64,000 bases of DNA from Bryobacterales bacterium (GCA_020846745.1 JADLDI010000082.1:34854-98853); one strand, 5' to 3'. Positions 1 to 9,199 are shown, counted from the first letter of the stretch. Numbers and translations are program-made. The notes: a model not told the origin generated them from the sequence alone.

Positions 1-316
1 GGGCGCCCTCGCCGAGGCGATCAATTCGACGTTCGGATCGTTCGACCAGTTGAAAGAGAAATTCAACGCCGCTGCCATGGGCCGCTTCGGTTCCGGCTGG
101 GCGTGGCTGGTGGCCGCGGGCGGCAAGCTCGACATCCTGTCCACCGCCAACCAGGACAATCCGCTGATGGAAGGCAAGTACCCGGTGCTTGGCCTCGACG
201 TGTGGGAGCACGCCTACTACCTGAAGTATCAGAACCGCCGCGCTGAGTATGTCAACGCCTGGTGGAATGTCGTGAACTGGGCCGCCGTCGGCCGGCGCTT
301 CGACCAAAACAAGTAA
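1..316 (+). CDS. sodA: Superoxide dismutase (Mn/Fe family), C-terminal part
   Basis: Detoxifies superoxide to hydrogen peroxide and oxygen. Only the last ~104 residues are in the window; the frame is open from base 2 and the true start lies upstream. The visible part is the C-terminal alpha/beta domain, with the signature DVWEHAYYLKYQNRR, whose Asp (bases 197-199) and His (209-211) are two of the four metal ligands. The upstream stretch GSGWAWLV and the NQD triplet are also typical. In this family the NQD glutamine in the C-terminal half is characteristic of Mn or cambialistic enzymes, whereas Fe enzymes carry the equivalent Gln in the N-terminal half, so Mn use is inferred. It is followed after 8 bp by a deaminase gene. 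Confidence 0.95.
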   Translation, partial: GALAEAINSTFGSFDQLKEKFNAAAMGRFGSGWAWLVAAGGKLDILSTANQDNPLMEGKYPVLGLDVWEHAYYLKYQNRRAEYVNAWWNVVNWAAVGRRFDQNK

Positions 317-324
317 ACACTCTC

Positions 325-795
325 TTGACCGATCACGATTTTCTCCGTCGCGCCATCGACTACGCAGTCGAGAACGTACGCACCGCTCGCGGTGGTCCGT
401 TCGGAGCGGTAATCGTGCGCGACGGCGTGATCCTCGCCGCCGGGTCGAACGTAGTGACCGCTTCGCTCGATCCGACGGCACACGCAGAGATTATGGCGAT
501 ACGGGCGGCGTGCCTGCGCGCCAAGTCGTTCAATCTGAGCGGCTGTACAATGTATTCGTCGTGCGAACCCTGCCCGATGTGCCTGGGCGCAATCTACTGG
601 GCGCGGATTGACCGGCTAGTGTACGCCTCGACGCGCGACGACGCAGCAGCCGCGGGCTTCGACGATTCCCTAATCTACGAGCAGATTCCGCTCGCGCCGG
701 GGTCGCGCTCGCTGCGGACAGAGAACTTTCTGCGGGAAGAAGGAGCGCGCGCGTTCACTGCATGGCGGGAGTCCCTGGGGAAGGTACCGTATTAG
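325..795 (+). CDS. guaD: Guanine deaminase (cytidine deaminase-like fold)
   Basis: Hydrolyses guanine to xanthine and ammonia in purine salvage. From the TTG at 325 the protein has 156 residues, the length I recall for Bacillus subtilis GuaD, and the zinc ligands fall where expected: His53 and catalytic Glu55 in the HAE motif, Cys83 and Cys86 in CEPCPMC. The following CLGAIYWAR, the AGFDD stretch and the C-terminal AWR...Y ending fit GuaD better than the tRNA deaminase TadA, which has a different C-terminus. An in-frame start at 262 would overlap the SOD gene and adds unrelated sequence, so TTG 325 is preferred. It is probably co-transcribed with the SOD gene (8-bp gap), although no functional link is evident. 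Confidence 0.88.
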   Translation: MTDHDFLRRAIDYAVENVRTARGGPFGAVIVRDGVILAAGSNVVTASLDPTAHAEIMAIRAACLRAKSFNLSGCTMYSSCEPCPMCLGAIYWARIDRLVYASTRDDAAAAGFDDSLIYEQIPLAPGSRSLRTENFLREEGARAFTAWRESLGKVPY

Positions 796-881
796 CAGAA
801 TGCAGACGGCGCAAGCCCCTGTCCTCCCCCGGTTAGCGATGGATCTCAATCCCGTTTACAAACACGCACGATCCCGCCATC

Positions 882-1193
882 CTACTGAGCCATGCAGAAC
901 GGAATATCGATCGGCAACGTGCCCACGAAATACACCGATACATTCGAATCGAATTCCTGGCAAGACGCCAGTGGACCCGGTGGTGTGGGCGCTCGAAAGT
1001 TGATTTGAAACAACCCCACCATCCCCGGAACAAATCCCGCGTAGTCCGGAACCACAATCGCGCCCGGCGGGCCATTCGCCCTCCCCGCCCGGAAGTTCGG
1101 CAGGAATTGGAACATTGGTATCGCATTCCCCTCCAATGCCCCCTTTCTTGAGTCAAACCACGCGCAGTGACGCGCATAGGCCCGGCCCATCAC
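882..1193 (-). pseudogene. Remnant copy of the C-terminus of the neighbouring TIGR03437-domain protein
   Basis: This minus-strand open stretch (103 codons) resembles only the C-terminal third of the gene just upstream of it (stop at 1218). Shared features in order are an FxPNxRxG-like segment, GAxVxxPDxAG, GLxQxNFxxPxPPxPLxSC, an SNVxV strand and the ending IPFC. About 70-75 residues align; the N-terminal ~27 codons do not match and there is no signal peptide or convincing ribosome site, so it is read as a decayed tandem duplicate. Nucleotide identity is clearly below protein similarity, so the duplication is not recent. It could alternatively be a small expressed domain. Confidence 0.6.
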
Positions 1194-1217
1194 GCTATGT
1201 GTGTGTATAACCGTGAA

Positions 1218-2156
1218 TCACGGCGTCCACCGCTGATCGTTCGGCGTCTCTATACAGAACGGAATGCTTTGCCCGGCGATTCTCACCGTCACATTCGACT
1301 CATAATCCGTGCAACTCTCCAGCGGATGCGGCGGCTCTGGAACCGTGAAGTTCACTTGGTAAAGCCCGACAAACCCAGGAACCAGCCCGGCAAAATCCGG
1401 CCTGATCATTACCACAGCCCCAGTCGGACTCTGCCCCACCCGCGCATTCGGGCGAAAGTCGAGGAAGATATCCCGTACGATTGGCGCCCAGTCGAATGTC
1501 CAATCCGTCCGCAACGGGGCCGGCTCACCGCTGGCGGGTGTCGGCCTGATCATCCCCAGCCCGTACGCGTACAAACTCAGTACCTCACCGGGTCGCGCCT
1601 TCTGCCGCGCCATCGGTGTGCCGTCCGCGCGCCACAGTTCTGTCGTCGAACAAGACCTCGGAGCCTTCGGTCCACACTGCGTCAGTATCTCCGGGTTATA
1701 CGGCAAAAGATCAAATACGATCGGATCGCTGCGCCGCCCATCCACCTCAATCCAGATTTGTCCCCACGCCGTCTCCGGCTGGAAAAATCCCTTCGTAAGA
1801 AGTTCATAAGGGACTTGCACACGAATAGCCGCCACCGGAGGGCTGTCGCACGCGTCATAGATATTGGAGTTCGGTATTGAACACGACGAAGCAGGTTCAA
1901 CCGAAAACAAAGGCATCTTCAAGACTGGCGTCCGAAAGCCCACCCAGACCGAGATCCCTCCGAGCGTAGTCGGCAGTGTGGACCCGCTCGCCGTCACGTT
2001 CGGAATCGGCTTATCCAGCCGTGCATATAAGTAGGTTACTTGTCCGTAACTCAGCGGAATCGGAAACGGCCGGGTCCGCCCCGCCCCGATAATAACGGTG
2101 TCGGCCAGCGCTGTCGGCACGGTTAATAGCAGCAACAAGACAGTGATGCGGTTCAT
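1218..2156 (-). CDS. Exported protein with TIGR03437-type C-terminal domain
   Basis: 312 residues. Residues 1-18 form a signal peptide (hydrophobic LLLLLTVPTALA). The C-terminal half carries hallmarks of the beta-sandwich domain catalogued as TIGR03437, which is abundant in Solibacter-type acidobacteria: LSLYAYGLGMIRPTPASGEP, then AGLVPGFVGLYQVNF and a closing PFC. Four or more cysteines in exported context (CSIPNS, CDSPP, CGPKAP, SCS) suggest disulfides. The function of these proteins is unknown; surface or adhesion roles are speculative. The ATG at 2154-2156 is preceded by GGAGAAG on the minus strand. A degenerate copy of its 3' end follows 25 bp downstream. Confidence 0.75.
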   Translation of the reverse strand: MNRITVLLLLLTVPTALADTVIIGAGRTRPFPIPLSYGQVTYLYARLDKPIPNVTASGSTLPTTLGGISVWVGFRTPVLKMPLFSVEPASSCSIPNSNIYDACDSPPVAAIRVQVPYELLTKGFFQPETAWGQIWIEVDGRRSDPIVFDLLPYNPEILTQCGPKAPRSCSTTELWRADGTPMARQKARPGEVLSLYAYGLGMIRPTPASGEPAPLRTDWTFDWAPIVRDIFLDFRPNARVGQSPTGAVVMIRPDFAGLVPGFVGLYQVNFTVPEPPHPLESCTDYESNVTVRIAGQSIPFCIETPNDQRWTP

Positions 2157-2268
2157 GACTACTTCTCCGTCGGCCTTGTTGGCAATTTTATGTCCTGATG
2201 CCTTGTAGGCAGAACCAGAAGGTTGCTGCCTGAAACAGATAAATGCCTAACCGGCTCATTCCCCCCAT

Positions 2269-2297
2269 ATAATGAACCTGGCAGTTTTGAGTGTCAA
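2269..2297 (-). promoter_or_regulatory. Candidate sigma-70 promoter of the exported TIGR03437 protein
   Basis: On the minus strand a perfect TTGACA (-35, bases 2292-2297) is followed after 17 bp by CATTAT (-10, bases 2269-2274), a four-of-six match to TATAAT. It would start transcription about 105-110 bp upstream of the ATG at 2156. Assignment rests on consensus match and spacing only. Confidence 0.4.
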
Positions 2298-2301
2298 GGG
2301 T

Positions 2302-2327
2302 CTTTTTATCTTGACTTTTTATCTTGA
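2302..2327. repeat. Two adjacent 13-bp direct repeats
   Basis: The 13-mer CTTTTTATCTTGA occurs twice, head to tail and without mismatch (2302-2314 and 2315-2327). It lies immediately upstream of the candidate -35 box on the minus strand, where it reads TCAAGATAAAAAG. The position is compatible with an activator or regulator site, but replication slippage is equally possible. Confidence 0.6.
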
Positions 2328-2594
2328 TCTGTCAATCGGCGCCCGTTAATCGATGCCCCTTCTCCTAAATTTCGCCTGATCAGAAAAAGTTCATTCACAA
2401 TAGTTCTAAAATCTTAATCAAAAACTTTCGGCTGATCGTTTCCAATAACATACAAGCAAAACGCCGTAAGCAGGACGCCATGGTATTTCCAGGGCATGTC
2501 CACCTCAGTTCTTCCCCCCGCAATCTCGGCTGCCCAGCGCAACGTACCAATGCCGCCGCCATCCTGAACTGCGAAATCTAAGGAGAAGGCCAAC

Positions 2595-3281
2595 TTACGG
2601 CGTGAACCGGTAGCCGACGCCCCGGACGGTGTGGAAGTGGCGGGGGCGCTGCGCGTTTTCCTCGAGTTTCTGGCGCAGCCAGGCGACGTGAACGTCGACG
2701 GTGCGGGAAGTCACGGATGGCTGGTATTCCCAAACATTGCGCAGTAGTTCCTCGCGCGACACTACCTGATGCCGGTGGTCGACGAGATAGCGCAGCAGTT
2801 GGAGTTCTTTGCCGGCAAGGCTGATGGGCGTGCCTTCGCGGGACACTTCGCCGCGGTCGAAATCCACCTGCACGTCGCCGAACTGGAAGCGCATGACTGG
2901 CGAGAGGTTCTCGCGGCGGACGCGGCGGAGCAGGGCCTCGACGCGGGCGAGGAGTTCCGAGGGGTCGAAGGGTTTGACGAGGTAATCGTCGGCCCCGATT
3001 TTGAGGCCGACCACCCGGTCGATCACCTGAGTGCGGGCGGTCAGCATCAAAACGGGCAGGTCCATGCCATGCTGCCGGATCTCTTTGCAGACGTCGAAGC
3101 CGTTCTTGCCGGGCAGCATAACGTCCAGCACGACCATGTCGTAGCCGCCGCTCAGGGCTTTGTCCGCGCCCTGAATACCATCGGTGGCCGAGTCGACGTC
3201 ATAGCCTTCGGCCGACAGAAGATCCGTCAGCGTCAGCACTAATCCGGGTTCATCCTCAACTAATAGAATCCGCAAACTCAT
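2595..3281 (-). CDS. OmpR-family response regulator
   Basis: 228 residues. Receiver domain at ~3-118 with acidic pocket Glu9/Asp10, phospho-acceptor Asp53 in VVLDVMLPG, and Lys in the DDYLVKPFDP motif. Winged-helix DNA-binding domain at ~130-226 ends in the typical TVRGVGYRF stretch. All catalytic residues are intact, so it should be phosphorylated by its partner kinase. Transcribed with the histidine kinase gene, whose 3' end overlaps this start by 26 bp; kinase comes second in coordinate terms but first in transcription. Target genes are unknown. Confidence 0.95.
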   Translation of the reverse strand: MSLRILLVEDEPGLVLTLTDLLSAEGYDVDSATDGIQGADKALSGGYDMVVLDVMLPGKNGFDVCKEIRQHGMDLPVLMLTARTQVIDRVVGLKIGADDYLVKPFDPSELLARVEALLRRVRRENLSPVMRFQFGDVQVDFDRGEVSREGTPISLAGKELQLLRYLVDHRHQVVSREELLRNVWEYQPSVTSRTVDVHVAWLRQKLEENAQRPRHFHTVRGVGYRFTP

Positions 3282-5169
3282 GTCGTTCCACTGGGGCGGC
3301 CGGCAGGCGGACCAGCACTTCAGTTCCTTTGCCCGGTTCGCTTCGAGCGGCGATGACGCCGCCGTGTGCTTCTACAATCCTTTTGACGAGGGTCAGGCCA
3401 AGTCCGGTACCGTGGATCTGCGTTTCAGTGGCCCGGCTACCACGATAAAATGGCTCGAAGATCTGGTTCAACTCTTCCTGGGGTATACCTTCGCCGCGGT
3501 CGGCGACGCGCAGTTCCACTTCCAATCCGCTACGGCGTTCGATGGCTTCGGGCCGGGATACATCGCGCACGGAGATGCCGATCCACCCGCCCGCGCGGCC
3601 GTACTTGGCGGCGTTACTGATGAGATTGCGAACGGCGTGTTCGAGGGTGGACGGGTCGCCGATGACCATGGGGAGGTCCAAGGGAATATCCTTTTCGATG
3701 CGGCAGCCGGACTCTTCGAGCAGGCGCCGGTCCGCGGCCAGGGCGCGTTCGACGATCGCGGCCAGGGGCACCGATTCCGTAGCGCCGATCACGCGGCCGG
3801 CCTTGACATTGGCAAAGCGCAGCACCTGCTCGACGATTGCGCCCAGCTTTTCGGCCTCATGTTCGATAAGCTCGCCGTAACGCTGAACGCGCGAAGGATC
3901 GGCGGAGACGCGCCCCTGCAGGTTATGGCCCGCGGTCCGCATGACGCTGAGCGGGGTCCGGAGTTCATGCGAGACACCGGCCACGAACTGCATTTGAAGG
4001 TTGGCCAGCGCCTGTGCACGGCGCGTGTAGACGATCAGGGCGGTGACGGCCGCGAGCAGCAGGAAAAGGATGGCCATCGCGACGGCGAGATTGCGCCGGC
4101 GAGCATGCTCGACCACGGCTTCGAGCGATCCGGTGTTATGGCGGACATTGAGCAGCCAACGTCCACGGTCGCCGGCCATCTCCGGACCGCGTCCCCGGCC
4201 CATACCTCTCATGCCGCCGCCACCGAAACGGTCGCGCGCGTCGGGCCGTTCCGGACCTTTCACCTGAGGGCGCCCGGGCCCGCCCTCGCGAGCGCCTCGC
4301 GGACCGGGGCCGCGGGCGGCCATGGCGCGGCGCATGATGGTATCGAAGCGGATCTCAAACAACCGTACGGAAGCATCGGGCTTCTGGATGGGGCCCTTAG
4401 CGCTGCGGTAAACGACGTTCGACGGATTGTCGGCCAGAACGATTTCAGCGTCGTAATCGATCACGCCGTCGGTGGCCAGGTGGCGGCGCTGGAGTTCGGG
4501 AATTAGACTGGAGCGGATGTATTCGCGATCGACTTCGATGAGGAGCCACTCGGCCTCGGCGATGAGCGGCGGACCAAATCCCGGTTCCGGACCGCGCGCC
4601 GGCATCCCGGGCGCATCGTTTCGGCGTCGCGTCTCGAATCCGCCGGGAGCGAAGTAGGGTATTTCAATGAGGTCCGGATAGTCTTCGCTGAAGCCCATGG
4701 GTCCGCGGCGCTCGCCGGAGAGACGGGCCAGGAAGCGTTGCTGCAGCTTTGCCCACTCGGCCGGCCAGGGGGCGTTGTCGAGTTCGCGTGTTTCGAAATT
4801 GAGGCGGCGCAACTGGAGCCCACCGTCGGAGGGAATGACGATAGACAACGAACGGAGGATGTGTCCATGCGGACTGCCGTCCCGCCAGTTCAAGAAGCGC
4901 GATGCGTAATCCTGCAAGCGGTCGTCACGCCGCGGGAGGTAATGGTCCGGTATCAGTGCGGCAACGGCAACCGTGAGGGACGAATTGAAATCCTGACTAA
5001 GGCGGGTGAGGCTTGTCTGCAGGCCGGCGCGCAGACGGTCGCGTTCCGCCTGGCTGACCTCGCCGATCCACACATATTGAAGAGCGCCCAGACACACCGA
5101 TAAGACAATCAGGAGCCCGACAAAGAGCCACGACAGCAGGGCCTGCCGGCGGTTTTTGTCAAATGTCAT
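3256..5169 (-). CDS. Membrane histidine kinase, partner of the OmpR-type regulator
   Basis: 637 residues, inner membrane. Topology: TM1 about 10-36, a large periplasmic region to ~360, TM2 about 364-386, then HisKA with His401 in the motif GVSHELRTPLS, and a HATPase_c domain with DRGEGIP and GTGLGLTLVKRIV. No HAMP domain is evident between TM2 and HisKA. The periplasmic part ends in a long Arg/Gly/Pro-rich, probably disordered segment (about 280-345), low in complexity and unusual for a sensor domain. The signal sensed cannot be read from the sequence. Start ATG at 5167-5169; no clear Shine-Dalgarno site. Confidence 0.93.
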   Translation of the reverse strand: MTFDKNRRQALLSWLFVGLLIVLSVCLGALQYVWIGEVSQAERDRLRAGLQTSLTRLSQDFNSSLTVAVAALIPDHYLPRRDDRLQDYASRFLNWRDGSPHGHILRSLSIVIPSDGGLQLRRLNFETRELDNAPWPAEWAKLQQRFLARLSGERRGPMGFSEDYPDLIEIPYFAPGGFETRRRNDAPGMPARGPEPGFGPPLIAEAEWLLIEVDREYIRSSLIPELQRRHLATDGVIDYDAEIVLADNPSNVVYRSAKGPIQKPDASVRLFEIRFDTIMRRAMAARGPGPRGAREGGPGRPQVKGPERPDARDRFGGGGMRGMGRGRGPEMAGDRGRWLLNVRHNTGSLEAVVEHARRRNLAVAMAILFLLLAAVTALIVYTRRAQALANLQMQFVAGVSHELRTPLSVMRTAGHNLQGRVSADPSRVQRYGELIEHEAEKLGAIVEQVLRFANVKAGRVIGATESVPLAAIVERALAADRRLLEESGCRIEKDIPLDLPMVIGDPSTLEHAVRNLISNAAKYGRAGGWIGISVRDVSRPEAIERRSGLEVELRVADRGEGIPQEELNQIFEPFYRGSRATETQIHGTGLGLTLVKRIVEAHGGVIAARSEPGKGTEVLVRLPAAPVERHEFADSIS

Positions 5170-5394
5170 GTGTCGTGCCTACTACATTGACGATAGCGAA
5201 CCGCCGCCGGCGGATTCGGTAAAGATTGTTAAGAACGTCAATGATGGGGAATGATTCGGGGCGGCGGCGCCGGGCGCGGCCGGCCGCGAGAGGTTTGCGA
5301 GAATCAGGTTTCGTTCATGAATGGAAGAACTTAGCGGTGAGGTTGAGGGGCTTGCATCGCACCTGATAAGGTTTTACACACTTATTGAGACGCA

Positions 5395-7890
5395 ATGCCC
5401 CCTGGAAACGTTGAAAGAGATATGGCAAACAGCAGCGAATCTGCCGGCTCAACCCGGCGGGGATTGTTCGCAACCATCTTCCTATTAGCGCTCTTTGTTA
5501 TTTCAAACCTCTACGGGGGAACGGTTCCGCGGCGATACATAGTGGAACTGGAATCGGGACCGCTAGTCGAGCAGATGGCGGAGCAGATGCCGGGTCTGAG
5601 GGCCCGGGTGGCGGACCGGATGCGAAGTTCGGCGGCGGAGGCGAAGCGCAGCGCAATCAGGCAGGAGCATGGACGGCTGCGGCAGCAGATCGAACAGCGG
5701 CAGGCGCGAGTGCTCGATACGGTGGAAAACGTGGCGAACGCGATGTTCGTGGAAGTGGCGGCAGACACCGACGTGGCGCAACTGCGAGCGATGCCGGGCG
5801 TGAAGCGGGTAGTACCGGTCAGGACGTTCCACCTGCTGATGGATCGCGCGGTGATCCTGCATAAAGTAGTGGACGCGTGGAACCAGGTGGGGCAGGAGAA
5901 GGCCGGGGCGGGCGTGAAGATCGCGATCATCGACACCGGCGTGGATGCCGGGCATCCGGCGTTACAGGACTCCTCGCTGGCCATGCCGGGCGCGTTTCCA
6001 CGGACTAATCAGGAGACGGACCTGGCGTTTACCTCAAGTAAGGTGATTGTGGCGCGCAGCTATGTGAGTCTATTGCCGGCGCGCGATCCGGACCGGTCGG
6101 CCAGGGACCGGGTGGGGCATGGCACGGCACTGGCGACGGTTGCGGCAGGCATGCCGGCAACGGGGCCGCTGGCGACGATTACGGGCGTAGCGCCCAAGGC
6201 ATATATCGGAAGTTACAAGGTGTTCGGGACACCGGGTTTCAACGACAACGCGTCGGACGACGCGATTATCAAGGCGATTGACGACGCGGTGGCGGACGGC
6301 ATGGATGTGATCAACCTGAGCCTGGGGTCGGACCTTGCGCCGCGGTTTAACGAAGACCTGGATGTGCAGGCCGTGGAGCGCGCCACCAAGGCCGGTGTGG
6401 TGGTGGTGGCGGCCGCGGGGAACGCCGGCCCGGATTACACTTCGATCGCTTCGCCGTCCACCGCTCCGTCGGCCATCGCGGTGGGCGCGACCACCAACGA
6501 CCGGACGTTTAGCGCCGCGGTGGAACTGGTGGGATGGACAAGCTTCCGCGGAATGGTGGGTGGCAGCACGGAACCGTCGGTGACGGTGACGGGTCCGGTA
6601 GCGAACGTTTCCGACCTTGATACTACGGGTCTTGCATGCTCCGCGCTGCCGGGAGGGAGTTTGCAAGGGCGGATTGCGGTGATCCTTCGTGGTAGCTGCA
6701 CCTTTGAAACAAAGCTGCTGAACGCGCAACGCGCGGGAGCAGTGGGGGCGGTGGTCCACGCGGCGGCGGACGCGCCGAGTCCGATCAGCATGGCGGTCGG
6801 CAGCGCCGCAATCCCGGCACAGATGGTGAGCTATGACGACGGTATGGCGATCAAGGCTCGCGTGTCCGCGCAGTCCGACCTGGTAGCGGTGCTGCGGTTT
6901 GCGTTGTCGTCGGTGGCGATGGTTCCCAATCGATTGGCGCAGTTCTCGGGAGCGGGTCCAAACGTCGACAATGGCATCAAGCCGGATATTATGGCGGTGG
7001 GCTCTTCGATTTATGTCGGCGCGCAGTCGTATGACCCGAACGGCGACATGTACGATGCGTCGGGGTTCGTGCTGGTTAATGGCACAAGTTTCTCGTCGCC
7101 GGTGGTGGCGGGAGCGGTGGCGCTGATCAAAGCGGCTCGGCCTGGGCTGACCGCGGATCAGTACCGGTCGTTAGTTATTAACTCAGCCGGCGCGGTAGCC
7201 TCGGCGAACGACACGCCGGTTGCGATTCAGAAGTCCGGAGCGGGATTGCTGGACGTAAGCGCCGCACTCCGTACGTCGATTGCGGCTGCGCCGGTTTCGA
7301 TCGGTTTTGGCGCCGGGGGCACGTCCCTCGACACCAGCCGAACCCTTACAATCACGAACATTTCGGACAAAGCCGAGAGCTACTCAATCGCGGCGAGCCC
7401 GCGTGCCGGTACGGCCGCGCCGGTTGCATCGGCCAGTTTCCTGGAATTACAACCTGGCGCGTCAGCCGACATCGCTCTGACGTGGAGCGCAAGCGGACTC
7501 GCCCCGGGCACTTACGAAGGCTTTGTCACGATCGTGTCGAACGTCTCCGGCTCGCAGGCCAACGTTCCCTATTGGTATGCGGCGGCCGGCGGCCAGGCGG
7601 CGAAGATTCGTGTTCTTTCATCTCCCACCACGATCGGGAGGCGAAACGGCGTGGTAAGCGATGCCATTTTCTTCCGTATCATCGATCCGTCGGGACTTGC
7701 GATCGTGACGCCGGAACCGGTGGTGACAACCGTCTCCGGCGGTGGCTCGATCCGGGCGGTGAATAACTACGACAGTGAAGTGCCCGGCCTGTTCAGCGTG
7801 GACGTACAACTGGGTCCGGTGGCGGGCGCCAATGTATTTCGAATCGAATCCGGTTCGATTTCGCTCGAATTTTCCGTCGCCGGCCGGTAG
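5395..7890 (+). CDS. Secreted subtilisin-like serine protease with PA insert
   Basis: 831 residues from ATG 5395; an alternative ATG at 5422 has a GAAAGAG-like site close upstream and may be the true start. Order: signal/anchor helix (~23-40), I9-like propeptide (~45-145), peptidase S8 domain with Asp180 (IIDTGVD), His242 (GHGTALA) and Ser565 (NGTSFSSPV). A protease-associated (PA) domain is inserted before the Ser block (~400-480, including LRGSCTFETKLLNAQRAGA). The C-terminus after ~630 is a beta-sandwich (Fn3-like) region plus a further strand-rich domain. The complete triad indicates an active extracellular endopeptidase that matures by removal of the propeptide. It stands alone, between the kinase operon and truA. 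Confidence 0.93.
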   Translation: MPPGNVERDMANSSESAGSTRRGLFATIFLLALFVISNLYGGTVPRRYIVELESGPLVEQMAEQMPGLRARVADRMRSSAAEAKRSAIRQEHGRLRQQIEQRQARVLDTVENVANAMFVEVAADTDVAQLRAMPGVKRVVPVRTFHLLMDRAVILHKVVDAWNQVGQEKAGAGVKIAIIDTGVDAGHPALQDSSLAMPGAFPRTNQETDLAFTSSKVIVARSYVSLLPARDPDRSARDRVGHGTALATVAAGMPATGPLATITGVAPKAYIGSYKVFGTPGFNDNASDDAIIKAIDDAVADGMDVINLSLGSDLAPRFNEDLDVQAVERATKAGVVVVAAAGNAGPDYTSIASPSTAPSAIAVGATTNDRTFSAAVELVGWTSFRGMVGGSTEPSVTVTGPVANVSDLDTTGLACSALPGGSLQGRIAVILRGSCTFETKLLNAQRAGAVGAVVHAAADAPSPISMAVGSAAIPAQMVSYDDGMAIKARVSAQSDLVAVLRFALSSVAMVPNRLAQFSGAGPNVDNGIKPDIMAVGSSIYVGAQSYDPNGDMYDASGFVLVNGTSFSSPVVAGAVALIKAARPGLTADQYRSLVINSAGAVASANDTPVAIQKSGAGLLDVSAALRTSIAAAPVSIGFGAGGTSLDTSRTLTITNISDKAESYSIAASPRAGTAAPVASASFLELQPGASADIALTWSASGLAPGTYEGFVTIVSNVSGSQANVPYWYAAAGGQAAKIRVLSSPTTIGRRNGVVSDAIFFRIIDPSGLAIVTPEPVVTTVSGGGSIRAVNNYDSEVPGLFSVDVQLGPVAGANVFRIESGSISLEFSVAGR

Positions 7891-7967
7891 TTGGTAAGTC
7901 CGGCATGCGCAGGCAACCGGACCAGGGTTTTCACTTCCGGGTTCGGTAAATTCGAGTAAGAGCCTGC

Positions 7968-8747
7968 GTGAAGACTTTCAAGCTGTTGGTTGAATACGAC
8001 GGGTCCCGCTACTCGGGCTGGCAGGAACAGTCCAACGCGCGAACCGTTATGGGCGAACTCCGCGATGCCGTCGAGAAAGCCCTCGGCGCCCGTGTCGACT
8101 TGCAAGGCTCCGGCCGCACCGACGCGGGCGTCCATGCCGAAGCCCAAGTCGCCCACATGCGCGTCGCGCTCAAACGCGACTTTCGCCGCGAAGAGTTCCT
8201 CGCCCGAGTGAATGACGACCTGCCCTACGACATCGCCCTACTCTCCGTCGAAGAGGCTCCGCCGCGATTTCACGCCCGCCACGATGCCCTAACCAGGACC
8301 TACCGCTACCAGATCGCCACCCGCAAAAGCGCCTTCTCCAAGAAGTTCATTTGGTGGATCAAACAGCCGCTTGATGTCGAATTGATGCGGCAGGCGGCCC
8401 GCCTGCTCGTCGGACGGCACGACTTCCTCAACTTCCGCCAGCGCGATGTCTCGAAACCCGACGATTCCACGATCGTGGTTGTCGAAAGCGCAACCATCGA
8501 AGTAGCTGAGGGCTTGATACTCGTCCGCATCGAAGCTTCGCACTTCCTCTACAAAATGGTGCGCCGCGTCACCGGAACCCTTGTCAAGGTGGGCCTGCGC
8601 GAACTCGACCTCAAAGACTTCGCCCGCCTGCTGAACGGCCGTCCCGACAAGCGTTTCGACATCGCCTCCTGGACCGCACCCTCTTCGGGATTGTTTCTTG
8701 AACGCGTAACCTATAAAGAACCAGCTACTCGTCGAACTTCTCTTTAA
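7968..8747 (+). CDS. truA: tRNA pseudouridine(38-40) synthase TruA
   Basis: Isomerises uridines 38-40 in the tRNA anticodon arm. 259 residues, the usual TruA length. Catalytic Asp52 sits in GRTDAGVHA; the N-terminal YDGSRYSGWQ and the later FLYKMVRR are family hallmarks. Starts with GTG at 7968, preceded by TAAGAG. The 3' end overlaps the last 23 bp of the converging gene at 8725. Cytoplasmic housekeeping gene. Confidence 0.96.
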   Translation: MKTFKLLVEYDGSRYSGWQEQSNARTVMGELRDAVEKALGARVDLQGSGRTDAGVHAEAQVAHMRVALKRDFRREEFLARVNDDLPYDIALLSVEEAPPRFHARHDALTRTYRYQIATRKSAFSKKFIWWIKQPLDVELMRQAARLLVGRHDFLNFRQRDVSKPDDSTIVVVESATIEVAEGLILVRIEASHFLYKMVRRVTGTLVKVGLRELDLKDFARLLNGRPDKRFDIASWTAPSSGLFLERVTYKEPATRRTSL

Positions 8748-9153
8748 GATCGAGCGCCGTCTCGTCCTGGCAACACATGCACTTGCCGGGCGTGTAGGTC
8801 CGGATCGAGCACACTTCGCACCAGTAGGAAATCATCAGTATCTTGCCGCCCTTGTGCACAAACATCGCTCGTGTGTGGATCGGGCCCACCTGGAACGTTC
8901 CATTTACCAGCGCCTGACCGCGGACCTCGAAATCGGCGTCTTTCAAGCGATCGTCCGCCAGCACGCTCATTGTCGCCTTATCACCGGTTAGTACAACCGG
9001 TTGACTCCCCGCCGCAAGCGTTGGTTGAGCCCCGGTGTGCAACCGGCCACGCAGAGAGGCTTTCGCATCCTCCGCCCGGCCGCGAGCCGTCAGGGCGATG
9101 CTCCCAGTGAATACAGACAGTACAAGCCGGCGAGTCATCTTGGATAAGTCCAT
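8725..9153 (-). CDS. Exported Cys-rich hypothetical protein
   Basis: 142 residues from the ATG at 9153, chosen because GAGGAGT lies 5 bp upstream on the minus strand; a longer frame to 9234 would run through the lutA start. An N-terminal signal (MTRRLVLSVFTGSIALTA) is followed by a region that I do not recognise. The C-terminus has a compact cluster CEVC-x8-CMCC, suited to binding a metal or forming disulfides. It is divergent from lutABC with 46 bp between starts and converges with truA. Function unknown; a periplasmic metal- or redox-linked role is only a guess. Confidence 0.7.
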   Translation of the reverse strand: MDLSKMTRRLVLSVFTGSIALTARGRAEDAKASLRGRLHTGAQPTLAAGSQPVVLTGDKATMSVLADDRLKDADFEVRGQALVNGTFQVGPIHTRAMFVHKGGKILMISYWCEVCSIRTYTPGKCMCCQDETALDLKEKFDE

Positions 9154-9199
9154 TGTACTCCTCAATTTCCGGATCTTGAAGTCGTACAATAAAGCGAAC

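Larger units (their letters stand above)
2157..2594. other. Intergenic region, AT-rich for this genome
   Basis: A 438-bp gap between two minus-strand genes. It holds a candidate promoter for the downstream exported protein and a 13-bp tandem repeat, both listed separately. The part from about 2390 to 2470 is unusually AT-rich. No open frame with a credible ribosome site and no stem followed by a T run was seen. Confidence 0.6.

Noticed and set aside
3280..4506. Long plus-strand open frame of 408 codons opposite the histidine kinase
   Set aside because: The minus strand encodes a kinase with complete motifs; the plus frame has no family features and is a usual shadow in GC-rich DNA.
7898..7930. 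Stem GTCCGG/CCGGAC between the subtilase gene and truA, followed by GGGTTTT
   Set aside because: Only six pairs, a 13-base loop and a weak T run; too little to call a terminator.
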